From Paenibacillus dendritiformis (lineage in GTDB: Bacteria; Bacillota; Bacilli; Paenibacillales; Paenibacillaceae): 64,000 nt of DNA. The position numbers and the translations under genes are program-made. Position 1 is the stretch's first letter; each line of letters opens with the position of its first letter. The stretch spans positions 27,599 through 91,598 of the forward strand of contig NZ_LDIG01000133.1 of assembly GCF_015845845.1 (NCBI RefSeq). Reading direction: 5' to 3'. The notes beneath the pieces are model-generated. The model saw nothing but the letters and a program-made list of their open reading frames with translations. It did no database searches and was not told the origin of the DNA. This document shows, in pieces, positions 1-9,158 of the stretch.

Positions 1-2
1 AG

Positions 3-20
3 TTGAACCAGTTGAAGTAA
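3..20 (+). CDS. 3' end of upstream gene (possibly pstS), partial
   Basis: The window opens inside or just after another gene. Frame 3 reads LNQLK then a TAA stop; frame 2 stays open to a TGA at 67. A hairpin with a T-run (63-104) follows, and pstC begins at 158. In Bacillales the phosphate-binding protein gene pstS precedes pstC with a hairpin between them, so this is probably the last codons of pstS. The fragment is too short to prove it. Confidence 0.25.
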   Translation: MNQLK

Positions 21-62
21 TCGCAGGAATTCGGACGCAGCAGTCATACACGATGATGAACG

Positions 63-104
63 TGTGATGTCTCTTCTCCTCATGAATTAGGGACATCACA
101 TTTT
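63..104 (+). terminator. Hairpin with T-run ahead of pstC
   Basis: TGTGATGTC (63-71) pairs with GACATCACA (92-100) and is followed by TTTT. A leaky terminator or processing hairpin between pstS and the rest of the pst operon is usual and would let the binding protein be made in excess over the permease. Confidence 0.6.
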
Positions 105-157
105 CATAGCGTGATTGTTAACGAATTGTAAATGAAGCTAAAAGTGAGGTTAAGCAT

Positions 158-1084
158 ATGCAGGCGAATGTCCCGCAACAAGAAGCGAAGCTGACGTTCC
201 GTAACCGCAGAATGCATTTGTCGGACAAAATCGTGCCGGTGCTGCTGTTCCTGTGCGCGGCCGTCTCGGTTCTGACGACGATAGGCATCGTCTATACGTT
301 ATTCTCGGAGACATGGAACTTCTTCTCCCGCGTCAACATCGCCGACTTCCTGTTCGGCACCCGATGGAGCCCGCTCATTCAGCCGAAGGAGTTCGGCATT
401 CTGCCGCTTATCGGAGGGACGCTGCTGGTTACGCTCATCGCTTGTCTGGTCGCTATCCCGATCGGACTGGCTAGCGCCATCTATCTGAGCGAATACGCGC
501 CGGATCGCGTCCGCAAGATCGTCAAGCCGGTTCTGGAAGTGTTGGCTGGCGTGCCAACCATTGTATACGGCTATTTCGCCCTCACCTTCGTCACGCCGAT
601 CATCCGGGAGATCTTCCCGAGCACAGGCGTGTTCAATGCGCTCAGCGCCGGAATCGTCGTCGGCATCATGATTATCCCGATGGTCTCCTCCCTGAGCGAG
701 GACGCGATGACGGCGGTGCCGCGCAGCCTGCGTCACGGGGCTTACGCCCTCGGGGCCACGCGCTTCGAGGTGGCGCTGAAGATTGTCGTGCCGGCCGCAT
801 TATCCGGCATCGTCTCCTCCGCCGTGCTGGCCTTCTCGCGGGCCATCGGCGAGACGATGATCGTGACGGTAGCCGCAGGGGCGACCCCGCAGCTGACGTT
901 CAATCCGCTGGAGAGCATTCAGACGATGACGGCGTATATCGTGCAGGTCAGCTTGGGCGACACGCCGCATGGATCCATTGAATACGGCACGATTTTCGCT
1001 GTCGGCATGACGCTGTTCATCATTACGTTTCTGCTTAATATATTGGCGCTTTGGGTTGCACGCCGGTTTAGGGAGGAGTATTGA
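158..1084 (+). CDS. pstC: Phosphate ABC transporter permease PstC
   Basis: One of two membrane subunits of the high-affinity phosphate importer PstSCAB, in the cytoplasmic membrane. The 308-residue protein has a cytoplasmic N-terminus, a first membrane segment near residues 25-50, and five more segments carrying the binding-protein-dependent permease signature (the EAA-loop region reads [18 protein letters not shown], about residues 197-214). The ATG at 158 follows a GTGAGGTT ribosome site. It is the first gene of pstC-pstA-pstB-phoU, with only 3 bp before pstA, so the four are co-transcribed. Length and motifs are typical of the family. Induction by phosphate limitation through PhoPR is expected from the family, but the controlling promoter would lie upstream of pstS, outside the window. 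Confidence 0.96.
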   Translation: MQANVPQQEAKLTFRNRRMHLSDKIVPVLLFLCAAVSVLTTIGIVYTLFSETWNFFSRVNIADFLFGTRWSPLIQPKEFGILPLIGGTLLVTLIACLVAIPIGLASAIYLSEYAPDRVRKIVKPVLEVLAGVPTIVYGYFALTFVTPIIREIFPSTGVFNALSAGIVVGIMIIPMVSSLSEDAMTAVPRSLRHGAYALGATRFEVALKIVVPAALSGIVSSAVLAFSRAIGETMIVTVAAGATPQLTFNPLESIQTMTAYIVQVSLGDTPHGSIEYGTIFAVGMTLFIITFLLNILALWVARRFREEY

Positions 1085-1087
1085 CAG

Positions 1088-1963
1088 ATGGCGATGTTAC
1101 AAGACGCGAACCGCAAGCAGATCAGCACCCGGCGGAAAATCGATTTTTGCCTGCACATTCTTTTTGTTATTGCTACCTTGATCGGAATCGTGGCGCTGAT
1201 GGCGCTGCTCGTAAACATTATGATGGACGGTTTGTCGCGGCTCAATGCCGATTTGTTCACGAACTACCCGTCCCGCCGGCCTGCCGCCGCGGGGATGAAG
1301 TCGGCGATCGTCGGATCGATTTATATGGTGCTCATCATGGCGCCCATCTCATTCATTCTTGGCGTAGGAGCGGCAATCTATCTGGAAGAATACGCGAAAA
1401 AGAACGCTCTTACCCGGTTCATCCAGTTGAATATCAGCACATTGGCGGGGGTTCCGTCCATCGTGTACGGGATTCTCGGGCTTACGATTTTCGTGCGCGG
1501 CATGGCGCTTGACCGCAGCCTGCTCTCCGGAGCGCTCACGATGACCTTGCTCGTGCTGCCGATCATTATCGTATCCGCCCAAGAAGCGATTCGCGCGGTT
1601 CCGAAGACGCGGCGCGACGCTTCGTTCGCGCTTGGCGCGACCAAATGGCAGACGGTCTCCCGTTCGGTCATGCCATCGGCCATCTCCGGCATACTGACCG
1701 GGGTTATCCTGGCATTGTCCCGGGCAATCGGCGAGACTGCGCCGCTCGTGATGATCGGCGCCCTGACGTTCGTGGCCTTTCTTCCGAACAGCATTTTGGA
1801 TCAGTTCACCGTTATGCCGATCCAGATTTTCAACTGGGTATCGCGGCCGCAGCTGGCGTTCCATGAGTTGGCCGCAGCGGGCATCATCGTGCTGCTGGCG
1901 CTGCTCATCGTGATGAACCTGTCAGCCGTGCTGCTCCGCAACAAATATCAGAATAACAGATAA
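1088..1963 (+). CDS. pstA: Phosphate ABC transporter permease PstA
   Basis: Second membrane subunit of the PstSCAB phosphate importer, pairing with PstC to form the channel that PstB energises. The 291-residue protein shows six hydrophobic segments. The permease loop ALGATKWQTVSRSVMPSA (about residues 182-199) parallels the one in PstC and contacts the ATPase. The ATG at 1088 follows a GGAGGAG site that overlaps the end of pstC. PstB starts 12 bp after the stop, which fits translation from one message. Nothing looks truncated or unusual. Confidence 0.96.
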   Translation: MAMLQDANRKQISTRRKIDFCLHILFVIATLIGIVALMALLVNIMMDGLSRLNADLFTNYPSRRPAAAGMKSAIVGSIYMVLIMAPISFILGVGAAIYLEEYAKKNALTRFIQLNISTLAGVPSIVYGILGLTIFVRGMALDRSLLSGALTMTLLVLPIIIVSAQEAIRAVPKTRRDASFALGATKWQTVSRSVMPSAISGILTGVILALSRAIGETAPLVMIGALTFVAFLPNSILDQFTVMPIQIFNWVSRPQLAFHELAAAGIIVLLALLIVMNLSAVLLRNKYQNNR

Positions 1964-1975
1964 GGAGACGATCGT

Positions 1976-2779
1976 ATGACGACGGCGGCGATAACGAAGA
2001 ATCCGGCAACAACCGTAACGGATCTGAAGCCTATCATTAATATCGACAGCCTGAACTTGTATTACGGCACCTACCACGCGCTCAAGAACGTATCGATGAC
2101 GATTCCCGAGAAGGCGGTCACCGCGTTCATCGGCCCTTCCGGCTGCGGCAAGTCGACGCTGCTCCGGACGCTGAACCGGATGAATGACATGATAGCCGGC
2201 ACGCGCATCGAGGGTCGGGTAGAGATTGCCGGGACTAATATTTACAGCAATGAAGTCGATGTGGAGACGCTGCGCAAAAAAGTGGGCATGGTCTTCCAGC
2301 AGCCGAACCCTTTTCCGAAATCGATATATGACAATATTGCATACGGCCCGCGGCTCCATGGCATTCGCAACAAGGCGAAGCTGGATGAGATCGTCGAGCA
2401 GAGCCTGCGTTCCGCCGTGCTGTGGGATGAAGTGAAGGACTATTTGAAGCGGTCGGCATTCAGTCTGTCCGGGGGGCAGCAGCAGCGCCTCTGCATCGCG
2501 CGCGCGTTGGCGGTCAACCCCGAGATTCTGCTGATGGATGAAGCGACATCCGCGCTGGATCCGATCTCGACGCTGAAGATCGAAGAGCTGGTACAGGAAC
2601 TGAAGCATCAATATACGATTGTCATGGTTACGCACAATATGCACCAAGCCGCCCGCGTATCGGATCAGACCGTCTTTTTCCTCAATGGGGAAGTAGTGGA
2701 GTTCGATCAGACGGAGACGCTGTTCTCCAATCCGAGCGACAAGCGGACGGAAGATTATATTACGGGACGATTCGGCTAA
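1976..2779 (+). CDS. pstB: Phosphate ABC transporter ATP-binding protein PstB
   Basis: Cytoplasmic ATPase that powers phosphate uptake through PstC/PstA. The 267-residue protein has Walker [10 protein letters not shown] (residues 53-61), a Q-loop in VFQQPNPFP, the ABC signature LSGGQQQRL, Walker [12 protein letters not shown], and the switch histidine in VTHNMHQA. The N-terminal tail of about 20 residues before the first strand is slightly long but not unusual. The start ATG follows AAGGAGACG. PhoU begins 18 bp downstream. PstB also takes part with PhoU in phosphate signalling in other bacteria; that is family knowledge and not visible here. Confidence 0.96.
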   Translation: MTTAAITKNPATTVTDLKPIINIDSLNLYYGTYHALKNVSMTIPEKAVTAFIGPSGCGKSTLLRTLNRMNDMIAGTRIEGRVEIAGTNIYSNEVDVETLRKKVGMVFQQPNPFPKSIYDNIAYGPRLHGIRNKAKLDEIVEQSLRSAVLWDEVKDYLKRSAFSLSGGQQQRLCIARALAVNPEILLMDEATSALDPISTLKIEELVQELKHQYTIVMVTHNMHQAARVSDQTVFFLNGEVVEFDQTETLFSNPSDKRTEDYITGRFG

Positions 2780-2797
2780 AAAGGAGAGGATACCAGG

Positions 2798-3457
2798 ATG
2801 ATTAAGCGCAGGGAATTCGATCTGGGGCTGGATGAGCTCAGCCGTCTGCTCGAACAAATGGGCAGTCATGTGGAGCGCGCGCTGTTCGAATCGATAGAAT
2901 CGTTGAAGACGATGGACGCGGAGCGCGCCCGGGCAATCATTAACGAGGATCCGGCTCTGAACCGGATGGAGGATGATATTATCGAGCTGGGCTCGAAGCT
3001 GATTTTGACGCAGCAGCCGGTCGCCAAAGATCTGCGGCGCATCCTTGTCGCCTTCCGCATCTCCAGCGATCTGGAGCGGATGGGGGATCTGTCGATCGAC
3101 ATCGCCAAGGTCGTGCTGCGGATGGAAGGCCAGACGCTGATGAAGCCGCTTATCGACCTTCCGCGCATGGCGGAGATTGTCCAGCAGATGATTACCGATT
3201 CGATTCGGGCTTACGTCCAGGAAGACATCGATCTGGCCTACAAAATGGCGAAGGACGATGATCAAGTCGATCAGCTGTACAGCCAAATCTTCCGCGAACT
3301 GCTCAGCTACGTGCTTGAAAATCCGCACAATGCCTCCCAGGCGATGCTGCTCACCTTCGTCGGCCGCTATATCGAACGGATTGCCGACCATGCCACCAAT
3401 ATCGGCGAGTCGGTCGTCTATCTCGTCACCAACGAACGTCCCGATCTGAATAGTTGA
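2798..3457 (+). CDS. phoU: Phosphate signalling protein PhoU
   Basis: Regulatory protein that couples the Pst transporter to phosphate control, and in some species to persistence. The 219-residue protein has the two repeated three-helix PhoU domains. Each carries a metal-binding E/D-x3-D-type motif: one around residues 80-100 (DLERMGDLSIDIAK) and one around 185-205 (YIERIADHATNIGE). The ATG at 2798 has an AAAGGAGAGG site 9-10 bp upstream. It is the last gene of the pst operon and is followed at once by a terminator (3472-3502). Confidence 0.95.
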   Translation: MIKRREFDLGLDELSRLLEQMGSHVERALFESIESLKTMDAERARAIINEDPALNRMEDDIIELGSKLILTQQPVAKDLRRILVAFRISSDLERMGDLSIDIAKVVLRMEGQTLMKPLIDLPRMAEIVQQMITDSIRAYVQEDIDLAYKMAKDDDQVDQLYSQIFRELLSYVLENPHNASQAMLLTFVGRYIERIADHATNIGESVVYLVTNERPDLNS

Positions 3458-3471
3458 TGCCCTCTTGCTGG

Positions 3472-3502
3472 AACCGTCCGGAGCTGAATCCGGGCGGTTT
3501 TT
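3472..3502 (+). terminator. Rho-independent terminator of the pst operon
   Basis: AACCGTCCGG (3472-3481) pairs with CCGGGCGGTT (3490-3499), giving a 10-bp stem with one G-T pair and an 8-nt loop, followed by a T-run. It lies 15 bp after phoU. Confidence 0.85.
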
Positions 3503-3509
3503 CTATGTG

Positions 3510-3885
3510 CTCCGTCTTATGCAGATCATCCTCGCGGCTCAGAAAATCGTGCTTGAATCGCCTTTTTCTCGTTATCCCTTCGGCGCAGAAAGCCCGGTCG
3601 AATCCGTATCTGTAGCGCCCTATGCACATTATCCCAACCGCGCAGGAAAGCAAGCCGAATGGTCTCTGCCGTGCGCTATACACATTATCCCATCAGCCCA
3701 TGAAAGCAAACCGAATCCATATCTGCCGCACCTTACGCTCGTTAATCCTTCGGCTCAGGAAACTGAATCGAACCTGCATCAGTCCCGTTCTCTACTCATT
3801 ATCATTATCCTCACGGCGCAGGAAATCGTGCCGAGTTCGCATCTGTACCGTCTTATGCCCAGTATCCCCATACCGCAGGTGAGGG
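3510..3885 (-). repeat. Array of about seven diverged intergenic repeats
   Basis: Seven imperfect copies of one motif lie on the minus strand, with landmarks near 3525, 3571, 3627, 3682, 3741, 3802 and 3861 (spacing 46-61 bp). On the plus strand each reads roughly CTTATGC, about eight bases, TATCCC, about five bases, CGCAGG. Reversed, this is CCTGCG...GGGATA...GCATAAG. The clearest 29-bp copy is 3617-3645. Short open frames cross the array but change frame between copies, so I see no gene. The same core recurs at 17.1, 30.4-30.8 and 52.2-52.6 kb. Confidence 0.75.
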
Positions 3886-3963
3886 AGATTAAGAATAACT
3901 GGAACAGAAGACTTGCTTAATGGCGGAATGGTTAAAAGGGGGTTAATGGGTGAATAGACGGAC

Positions 3964-3992
3964 CTGAGCCGCTGGGAGATTGGCCATAAGGC
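3964..3992 (+). repeat. Single plus-strand copy of the dispersed 29-bp core
   Basis: The segment begins CTGAGCCGCTGGGAG and ends CCATAAGGC. It matches the core of the array at 3510-3885 but in the opposite orientation. It lies between that array and the polA promoter region. Confidence 0.7.
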
Positions 3993-4016
3993 GTTGGCAA
4001 GCCAACCTGACCTATA

Positions 4017-4062
4017 AAGATCGGAAGTTAATGTAAGTGAATCCCATTTGGCTTCCGATCTT
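4017..4062. other. 11-bp stem hairpin upstream of polA
   Basis: AAGATCGGAAG (4017-4027) is exactly complementary to CTTCCGATCTT (4052-4062) across a 24-nt loop. A smaller hairpin GTTGGC/GCCAAC sits just before it (3993-4006). There is no T-run, so it is not a plain terminator. It could be a remnant inverted-repeat element or a regulatory structure ahead of polA. Confidence 0.45.
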
Positions 4063-4103
4063 CGGGCCGCGTTCATATTCGATTTCCTATTCGGGTTCGC
4101 GCT

Positions 4104-4112
4104 ATGCTATCA
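4104..4112 (+). promoter_or_regulatory. Possible extended -10 of the polA promoter
   Basis: TGCTATCAT is an extended -10 (TGn plus a TATAAT-like hexamer) about 34 bp before the polA start. No good -35 is visible, as is common for extended -10 promoters. Confidence 0.35.
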
Positions 4113-4145
4113 TGAAAACATGAGACGGGATTGAGGTGTTTATTA

Positions 4146-6815
4146 ATGAAGGAAAAATGGATCGTAATCGACGGCAACAGCATTATTTACCGTGCTTTTT
4201 TTGCGATGCCGCCATTGTCGAACTCACTAGGTTTGCATACCAATGCCGTATTCGGCTTTACGCAGATGCTGCTTCGCATTTTGGAGGAGGAGCAGCCGAC
4301 TCATATGCTGGTCGCGTTTGACGCGGGCAAGGAGACGTTCCGTCACGGAGACTATCAGGAGTACAAGGGCGGCCGCGAAAAGACGCCGCCGGAGCTGTCC
4401 GAGCAGTTTCCGCTTCTGAAGGAGCTGTTGACGGCGATGGGCATCGCTCATTTTGAGCTGGAGGGGTACGAGGCGGATGATATCATCGGCACGATGACCC
4501 GCCAGGCGGATGAAGCGGGACAGACGATGTATGTCGTCACCGGCGACAAGGACATGCTTCAGCTCGCTTCCGGGCACGTGTCCGTGCTGCTTACGCGGAA
4601 GGGCGTGACGGAGGTAGAGAAGTATACTCCGGCCGAGATAGAGGAGAAGTACGGGTTGAGGCCGGAACAGATTATCGATCTGAAAGGATTGATGGGAGAC
4701 ACCTCTGATAATATCCCGGGCGTTCCGGGGATTGGAGAGAAGACGGCGTTGAAGCTGCTGCATCAGTATGCGAGCGTCGAGAGCGTGCTGGAGCATGTGG
4801 ACGAGCTGAAGGGCAAGATGAAGGAGAATCTGGTCAACCATGCGGAAGATGCCCGGATGAGCAAGAGGCTGGCCACCATTTTCCGGGAGGTTCCGCTTGA
4901 TCTGCCGCCGGAGCAGATGAAGTTCGACGGCTTGAAGGCCGAGACGCTGCCGGCTCTCCGCAAGCTTGAGTTCAGGTCCGTTATCGAGCGGCTTGAAAAA
5001 GCCGGTGTCGGCGGGGAAGCGAAGCCTGCGGCCGTCGATGAATCGCTCTCTGCGGAGCGTCTCAATGTCCGTCTGGCCGGAGAAAGCGGATGGGACGGGC
5101 TAAATGAGACGCTCGCCGCGGCTGACGTGCTGATTGTGGAAGCCCATGGCGATAATCCGCATCAGGCGGAGCTCATCGGCCTGCTCGTCGGGACAGAGGA
5201 AGAGAGCTGGTATGTGACGGCAGATGAACTGCAGAGCGAAGAGGCGGCCGAGCTGCGTGCGTGGCTTGGAGACGTTCAGCGTCCAAAAAGCGGCTATGAT
5301 CTCCACTATAACGAGCTGGTGCTTCATTGGGCGGGAGTTCCGCTGGAAGGAGCCGTCTTCGACGTCCATCTTGCAGCCTATCTCCTTAATCCGGAGGATG
5401 CTTCGGCTACGCTGCAGTCCGTGGCGGTGAAGTACGGCCTGCCGTCCTCCCAGGATAATGACGCCGTATACGGCAAAGGCGCCAAATTCAAGGTGCCGGA
5501 GAAGACGGTCGTCGCGCAGCATGCGGCGCGCAAGGCGAAGCTCGTCCGGCTGCTGAAGCCGGTGATGGAGAAGGCGCTGGAAGAGCAGGAGATGAATCGG
5601 CTCTTCTATGATCTCGAGCTGCCGCTATCCAAGGTATTGGCACAGATGGAGAAGACGGGCATTCGGGTGAACAAGCAGAGTCTTCACGACTTGGGCACGA
5701 ACTTCAAGCAGCAGATCGAGGAAACGATGGCGCGAATCTACGAGCTGGCCGGTACGGAATTCAACATCGGATCGCCGAAGCAGTTGGGCGAGATTCTGTT
5801 CGATAAGCTGGGCTTGCCGGTCGTCAAGAAGACGAAGACGGGATATTCGACCGATGCCGAGGTGCTGGAAAAGCTCGAGCCGTACCATGACATCATTCCG
5901 CTGATCTTGCTCTACCGGCAGATGACCAAGCTGCAGTCTACCTACATTGAAGGGCTGCTGAAGGAAGTGCGCGAGAGCACAGGCAAGGTGCATACGTATT
6001 ACCGTCAGACGATTGCGGCGACGGGGCGTCTGAGCAGCCAGTATCCGAATCTTCAGAATATTCCGATCCGCCTCGAGGAAGGGCGGCAAATCCGCCAGGC
6101 ATTCGTGCCTTCGGAGCCGGGCTGGCACATTGTCGCGGCCGACTATTCTCAGATCGAGCTTCGGGTCCTGGCCCATATCTCTGGCGACGACAAGCTGAAA
6201 GAAGCGTTCATCCACGATATGGACATTCATACGAAGACGGCGATGGACGTATTCGGCGTCTCCGCCGACCAGGTCGACTCCAATATGCGCCGTCAGGCGA
6301 AGGCCGTCAACTTTGGCATCGTCTACGGCATCAGCGACTACGGGCTATCCCAGAACCTGCATATTACGCGGAAGGAAGCCGCCGCGTTCATCGATCAATA
6401 CTTCCATGTGTTCCGCGGCGTGCGCCAATATATGGACGATATCGTCAAGCAGGCGCGCCAGGACGGCTACGTCACGACGCTGCTCGAGCGCAGACGATAT
6501 CTCAAAGATATCAACGCATCGAACTACAATCTTCGTTCGTTCGCGGAACGGACGGCGATGAATACGCCGATCCAGGGAACTGCCGCGGATATTATCAAGC
6601 TGGCGATGGTGCAGATGGATGCCAAGATGAAGGAGCTCGGCTTGAAGAGCCGGATGCTGCTTCAGGTGCATGACGAATTGGTGTTCGAGGTGCCGGAGGA
6701 TGAAGTGGACACGATGAAGAAGCTGGTGCCGGAAGTCATGGAAGCGGCTTTGAAGCTCGATGTGCCGCTTCGCGCCGATGTCAGCTCCGGGAGCAATTGG
6801 TACGAAGCGAAGTAA
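4146..6815 (+). CDS. polA: DNA polymerase I
   Basis: Repair and Okazaki-fragment polymerase, 889 residues from the ATG at 4146. A TTG at 4131 would add five residues, but the TTGAGGTG there is better read as the ribosome site. Residues 1-290 form the 5'-3' exonuclease (start MKEKWIVIDGNSI, then the acidic metal-binding cluster and the helix-hairpin-helix GLMGDTSDNIPGVPGIG). Residues about 300-460 are the 3'-5' proofreading fold, but where the DxE metal motif should be it reads VLIVEAHGDN, so proofreading is probably lost, as in Bacillus Pol I. The C-terminal polymerase has motif A DYSQIELR (near 665), motif B RRQAKAVNFGIVYG and motif C QVHDELVFE (near 841). It heads the polA-mutM-ytaF-coaE block. 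Confidence 0.97.
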   Translation: MKEKWIVIDGNSIIYRAFFAMPPLSNSLGLHTNAVFGFTQMLLRILEEEQPTHMLVAFDAGKETFRHGDYQEYKGGREKTPPELSEQFPLLKELLTAMGIAHFELEGYEADDIIGTMTRQADEAGQTMYVVTGDKDMLQLASGHVSVLLTRKGVTEVEKYTPAEIEEKYGLRPEQIIDLKGLMGDTSDNIPGVPGIGEKTALKLLHQYASVESVLEHVDELKGKMKENLVNHAEDARMSKRLATIFREVPLDLPPEQMKFDGLKAETLPALRKLEFRSVIERLEKAGVGGEAKPAAVDESLSAERLNVRLAGESGWDGLNETLAAADVLIVEAHGDNPHQAELIGLLVGTEEESWYVTADELQSEEAAELRAWLGDVQRPKSGYDLHYNELVLHWAGVPLEGAVFDVHLAAYLLNPEDASATLQSVAVKYGLPSSQDNDAVYGKGAKFKVPEKTVVAQHAARKAKLVRLLKPVMEKALEEQEMNRLFYDLELPLSKVLAQMEKTGIRVNKQSLHDLGTNFKQQIEETMARIYELAGTEFNIGSPKQLGEILFDKLGLPVVKKTKTGYSTDAEVLEKLEPYHDIIPLILLYRQMTKLQSTYIEGLLKEVRESTGKVHTYYRQTIAATGRLSSQYPNLQNIPIRLEEGRQIRQAFVPSEPGWHIVAADYSQIELRVLAHISGDDKLKEAFIHDMDIHTKTAMDVFGVSADQVDSNMRRQAKAVNFGIVYGISDYGLSQNLHITRKEAAAFIDQYFHVFRGVRQYMDDIVKQARQDGYVTTLLERRRYLKDINASNYNLRSFAERTAMNTPIQGTAADIIKLAMVQMDAKMKELGLKSRMLLQVHDELVFEVPEDEVDTMKKLVPEVMEAALKLDVPLRADVSSGSNWYEAK

Positions 6816-6878
6816 ATCGAGACCAGTACTCCGCAGGAGGACAATATTCGGTATAATGGACAACGAGAGGTGATTGAC

Positions 6879-7721
6879 ATGCCGGAATTGCCGGAAGTGG
6901 AGACTGTCAAAAGGACATTAAATACGCTGGTGGCGGGAAAGACGATCGAGCGGGTGACCGTTACGCTCCCCCGCATCATCCAGCGTCCTGCGAATATAGA
7001 AGAGTTCTGCGACGCATTGAGCGGACATACGATTGAACAAGTGGAGCGGCGGGGCAAGTTTCTCCGCATTTTGCTGAACGGGCTGACGCTGGTGTCCCAT
7101 CTGCGGATGGAAGGGCGCTATGGCCTGTTCCAGGCAGGAGAGTCGGTGGAGAAGCATACCCACGTCATCTTCCATCTGACGGACGGCAGCGAACTGCGGT
7201 ACAAGGACGTGCGCCAGTTCGGCACGATGCATCTGTTCCGGCGCGAGGAGGAATGGGGCATGCCGCCGCTGCAGAAGCTGGGAGTGGAGCCGCTCTCGGA
7301 TCAGTTCACGCCCGAAGTGCTGACCGCTTTGCTGCGCAAGCGCCGCAGCTTTATTAAACCGGTGCTTCTCAATCAGCATGTCGTGGCAGGCATCGGGAAT
7401 ATCTATGTGGATGAAGCGTTGTTCCGGGCAGGCATTCATCCGCAGCGGCCGGCGGACGAGCTGACCGACGCGGAATGCGTCCGCTTGCACGAAGCGATTG
7501 TCGCAACGTTGACCGAGGCGGTCGAGGCCGGAGGTTCCTCGATCAAATCCTATGTGAACGGACAGGGCGAGATGGGCATGTTCCAGCATCAGCTTCAAAT
7601 GTACGGGCGTCAAGGCGAGCCGTGCATCCGCTGCGGCCAGATTATTGAAAAAAGCGTCGTCGGCGGCAGAGGCACGCATTATTGCCCGCGCTGCCAGAAG
7701 CATACCCAACGCTCCAATTAG
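6879..7721 (+). CDS. mutM: Formamidopyrimidine-DNA glycosylase (Fpg/MutM)
   Basis: Base-excision repair enzyme that removes 8-oxoguanine and ring-opened purines and nicks the abasic site. 280 residues. The start is the ATG at 6879, not the GTG at 6870, because the mature enzyme must begin M-PELPEVET: Pro2 is the Schiff-base nucleophile and Glu3 the catalytic acid. A conserved lysine lies in RRGKFL (near 57-62), the helix-two-turn-helix in AGIGNIYVDEALF, and a C-terminal four-cysteine zinc finger is formed by CIRCG and YCPRC. It sits 63 bp after polA with an AGAGGTGA ribosome site; pairing with polA is standard in Bacillales. Confidence 0.97.
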   Translation: MPELPEVETVKRTLNTLVAGKTIERVTVTLPRIIQRPANIEEFCDALSGHTIEQVERRGKFLRILLNGLTLVSHLRMEGRYGLFQAGESVEKHTHVIFHLTDGSELRYKDVRQFGTMHLFRREEEWGMPPLQKLGVEPLSDQFTPEVLTALLRKRRSFIKPVLLNQHVVAGIGNIYVDEALFRAGIHPQRPADELTDAECVRLHEAIVATLTEAVEAGGSSIKSYVNGQGEMGMFQHQLQMYGRQGEPCIRCGQIIEKSVVGGRGTHYCPRCQKHTQRSN

Positions 7722-7820
7722 CATTCACCCCTCTCCGCTGTTGCCCATATGATGGGATATACCGGCGGGAAGCCCGCGCCTTGGCGCGGCCGGTTCTCGC
7801 CGAGCAGGGAGGGAAATGCG

Positions 7821-8531
7821 ATGCTAATCCAAGCAGCGTCCATGTTCGTCTTGGCTTTTGCGTTGAGCCTTGACAGCTTCGGAGTCGGAATGACTTACGG
7901 TCTGCGCCGCGTGCGTATTCCGATATTTTCGATCGTAATCATTTCGATATGCTCCGGAATGTTCATCTGGCTGTCGATGCAGGCCGGAGGGCTCCTGGTG
8001 CGGTACGTATCTCCGGTCGCCGCGCAGTGGACCGGATCGGTTATCCTGATAGCGATCGGGGCCTGGGCGATCATCCAACTCCTTCGCAAAAAGGAGGATC
8101 CGCCGGAAGCCGGCCGATGCCGGGGCGGCGGCATGAAGCCGATTCCTCCCCAGGAGCTGAAGAAATGGATCGGCCGGGCGGAATCGAAGCCGCTCATCCG
8201 CATCCAGCTGCGCCGTCTCGGCTTAGTCATTCAAATATTGAAGACGCCTTCCGCTGCCGATATCGATCGCTCGGGAAGCATCAGCGCCGCCGAAGCGGCA
8301 TGGCTCGGAGCCGCGCTGTCGCTTGATGCGTTCGGCGCAGGGATCGGGGCATCCCTGCTTGGCTATCCGTCGTTGCTGACGGCGCTTGTGATCGCTTTAT
8401 TCAGCGGCGCTTTCTTGCGGGCAGGCATGCATCTGGGAATGAGGTTCTCGCATCAGCGCTGGATTCAGAGAATATCATTTCTGCCAGGTTTGTTGTTAAT
8501 GTTGATGGGGATGCTAAAATTGATAACCTAA
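7821..8531 (+). CDS. ytaF: Sporulation-associated membrane protein YtaF (MntP-like)
   Basis: Six-segment integral membrane protein of the MntP/YtaF family. Its position between mutM and coaE matches B. subtilis ytaF. 236 residues from the ATG at 7821, which has GGGAGGG 7 bp upstream; an in-frame ATG at 7749 has no ribosome site. Two repeated membrane halves each carry ALSLDSFGVG / ALSLDAFGAG, whose Asp is the predicted ion-binding residue in MntP-type exporters. The loop between the halves contains a complete 12-residue EF-hand-like calcium loop (D147, D149, S151, S153, S155, E158). The substrate is unknown, and the sporulation role comes only from the family name. Confidence 0.88.
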   Translation: MLIQAASMFVLAFALSLDSFGVGMTYGLRRVRIPIFSIVIISICSGMFIWLSMQAGGLLVRYVSPVAAQWTGSVILIAIGAWAIIQLLRKKEDPPEAGRCRGGGMKPIPPQELKKWIGRAESKPLIRIQLRRLGLVIQILKTPSAADIDRSGSISAAEAAWLGAALSLDAFGAGIGASLLGYPSLLTALVIALFSGAFLRAGMHLGMRFSHQRWIQRISFLPGLLLMLMGMLKLIT

Positions 8532-8561
8532 TGTAAGCAGGCAAATAAATGAGGTGAAGGC

Positions 8562-9158
8562 ATGAACATCGGATTAACCGGCGGCATTGCGTCGGGGAAA
8601 AGCACCGTCTCCCGTCTGCTCGTGGAACGGGGCGCTCTCCTTGTTGATGCTGACCGGATTGCCAGGGAGATCGTGCTTCCTGGCAGTCCCGCGTTAGATC
8701 AGATCGCGGAACGGTTCGGAGCGGACATGCTGCTGCCGGACGGCTCGCTTGACCGCAAACGGCTTGGAAACGTTGTATTTGCCAATGCAGCCGAGCGGAA
8801 AGCGCTTGAAGAGATTACCCATCCGGCCATCCGGCAGGAGATGATGACGCAGATGCGCCGGCTGGAGGAAGAGCATCCGCAATCCCTTGTTGTCGTGGAC
8901 GTGCCGCTGCTGTACGAGTCCGGCTTGACCGATCGCTTCGAGGAGATCGTCGTCGTCTACGTCCCGAAAGAGATTCAATTGGAGCGCTTGATGCGGCGGG
9001 ACGGGTTAACCGAAGCGGAAGCGTCCGAACGGCTTCGCTCTCAGTGGGACATTGAGATGAAGCGGGAACGGGCGGATTACGTCATCGACAACAGCAAGGG
9101 AATAGAAGAGACTCGGCAGCAGGTGGAACAGTTCTTGCTTCAGAAAGGCTTGCTATGA
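8562..9158 (+). CDS. coaE: Dephospho-CoA kinase
   Basis: Catalyses the last step of coenzyme A synthesis, phosphorylating dephospho-CoA at the 3'-hydroxyl. The 198-residue protein begins MNIGLTGGIASGKST, with the P-loop at residues 7-15. DADRIARE follows (catalytic Asp near 33), then the CoA-domain segment HPAIRQ and the lid with VDVPLLYESG. The ATG at 8562 follows TGAGGTGAAGG. The gene continues the polA block 30 bp after ytaF, and its stop overlaps the next start (ATGA), so the transglycosylase gene is translationally coupled. Confidence 0.95.
   Translation: MNIGLTGGIASGKSTVSRLLVERGALLVDADRIAREIVLPGSPALDQIAERFGADMLLPDGSLDRKRLGNVVFANAAERKALEEITHPAIRQEMMTQMRRLEEEHPQSLVVVDVPLLYESGLTDRFEEIVVVYVPKEIQLERLMRRDGLTEAEASERLRSQWDIEMKRERADYVIDNSKGIEETRQQVEQFLLQKGLL

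Noticed and set aside
118..150. PHO-box-like TTAACG/TAAATG series ahead of pstC
   Set aside because: Only one hexamer is close to the consensus and it sits directly before the pstC ribosome site, inside the operon, where a promoter is not expected.
1922..3391. A 489-codon open frame on the minus strand across pstB and phoU
   Set aside because: Antisense to two clear Pst operon genes and without a start signal.
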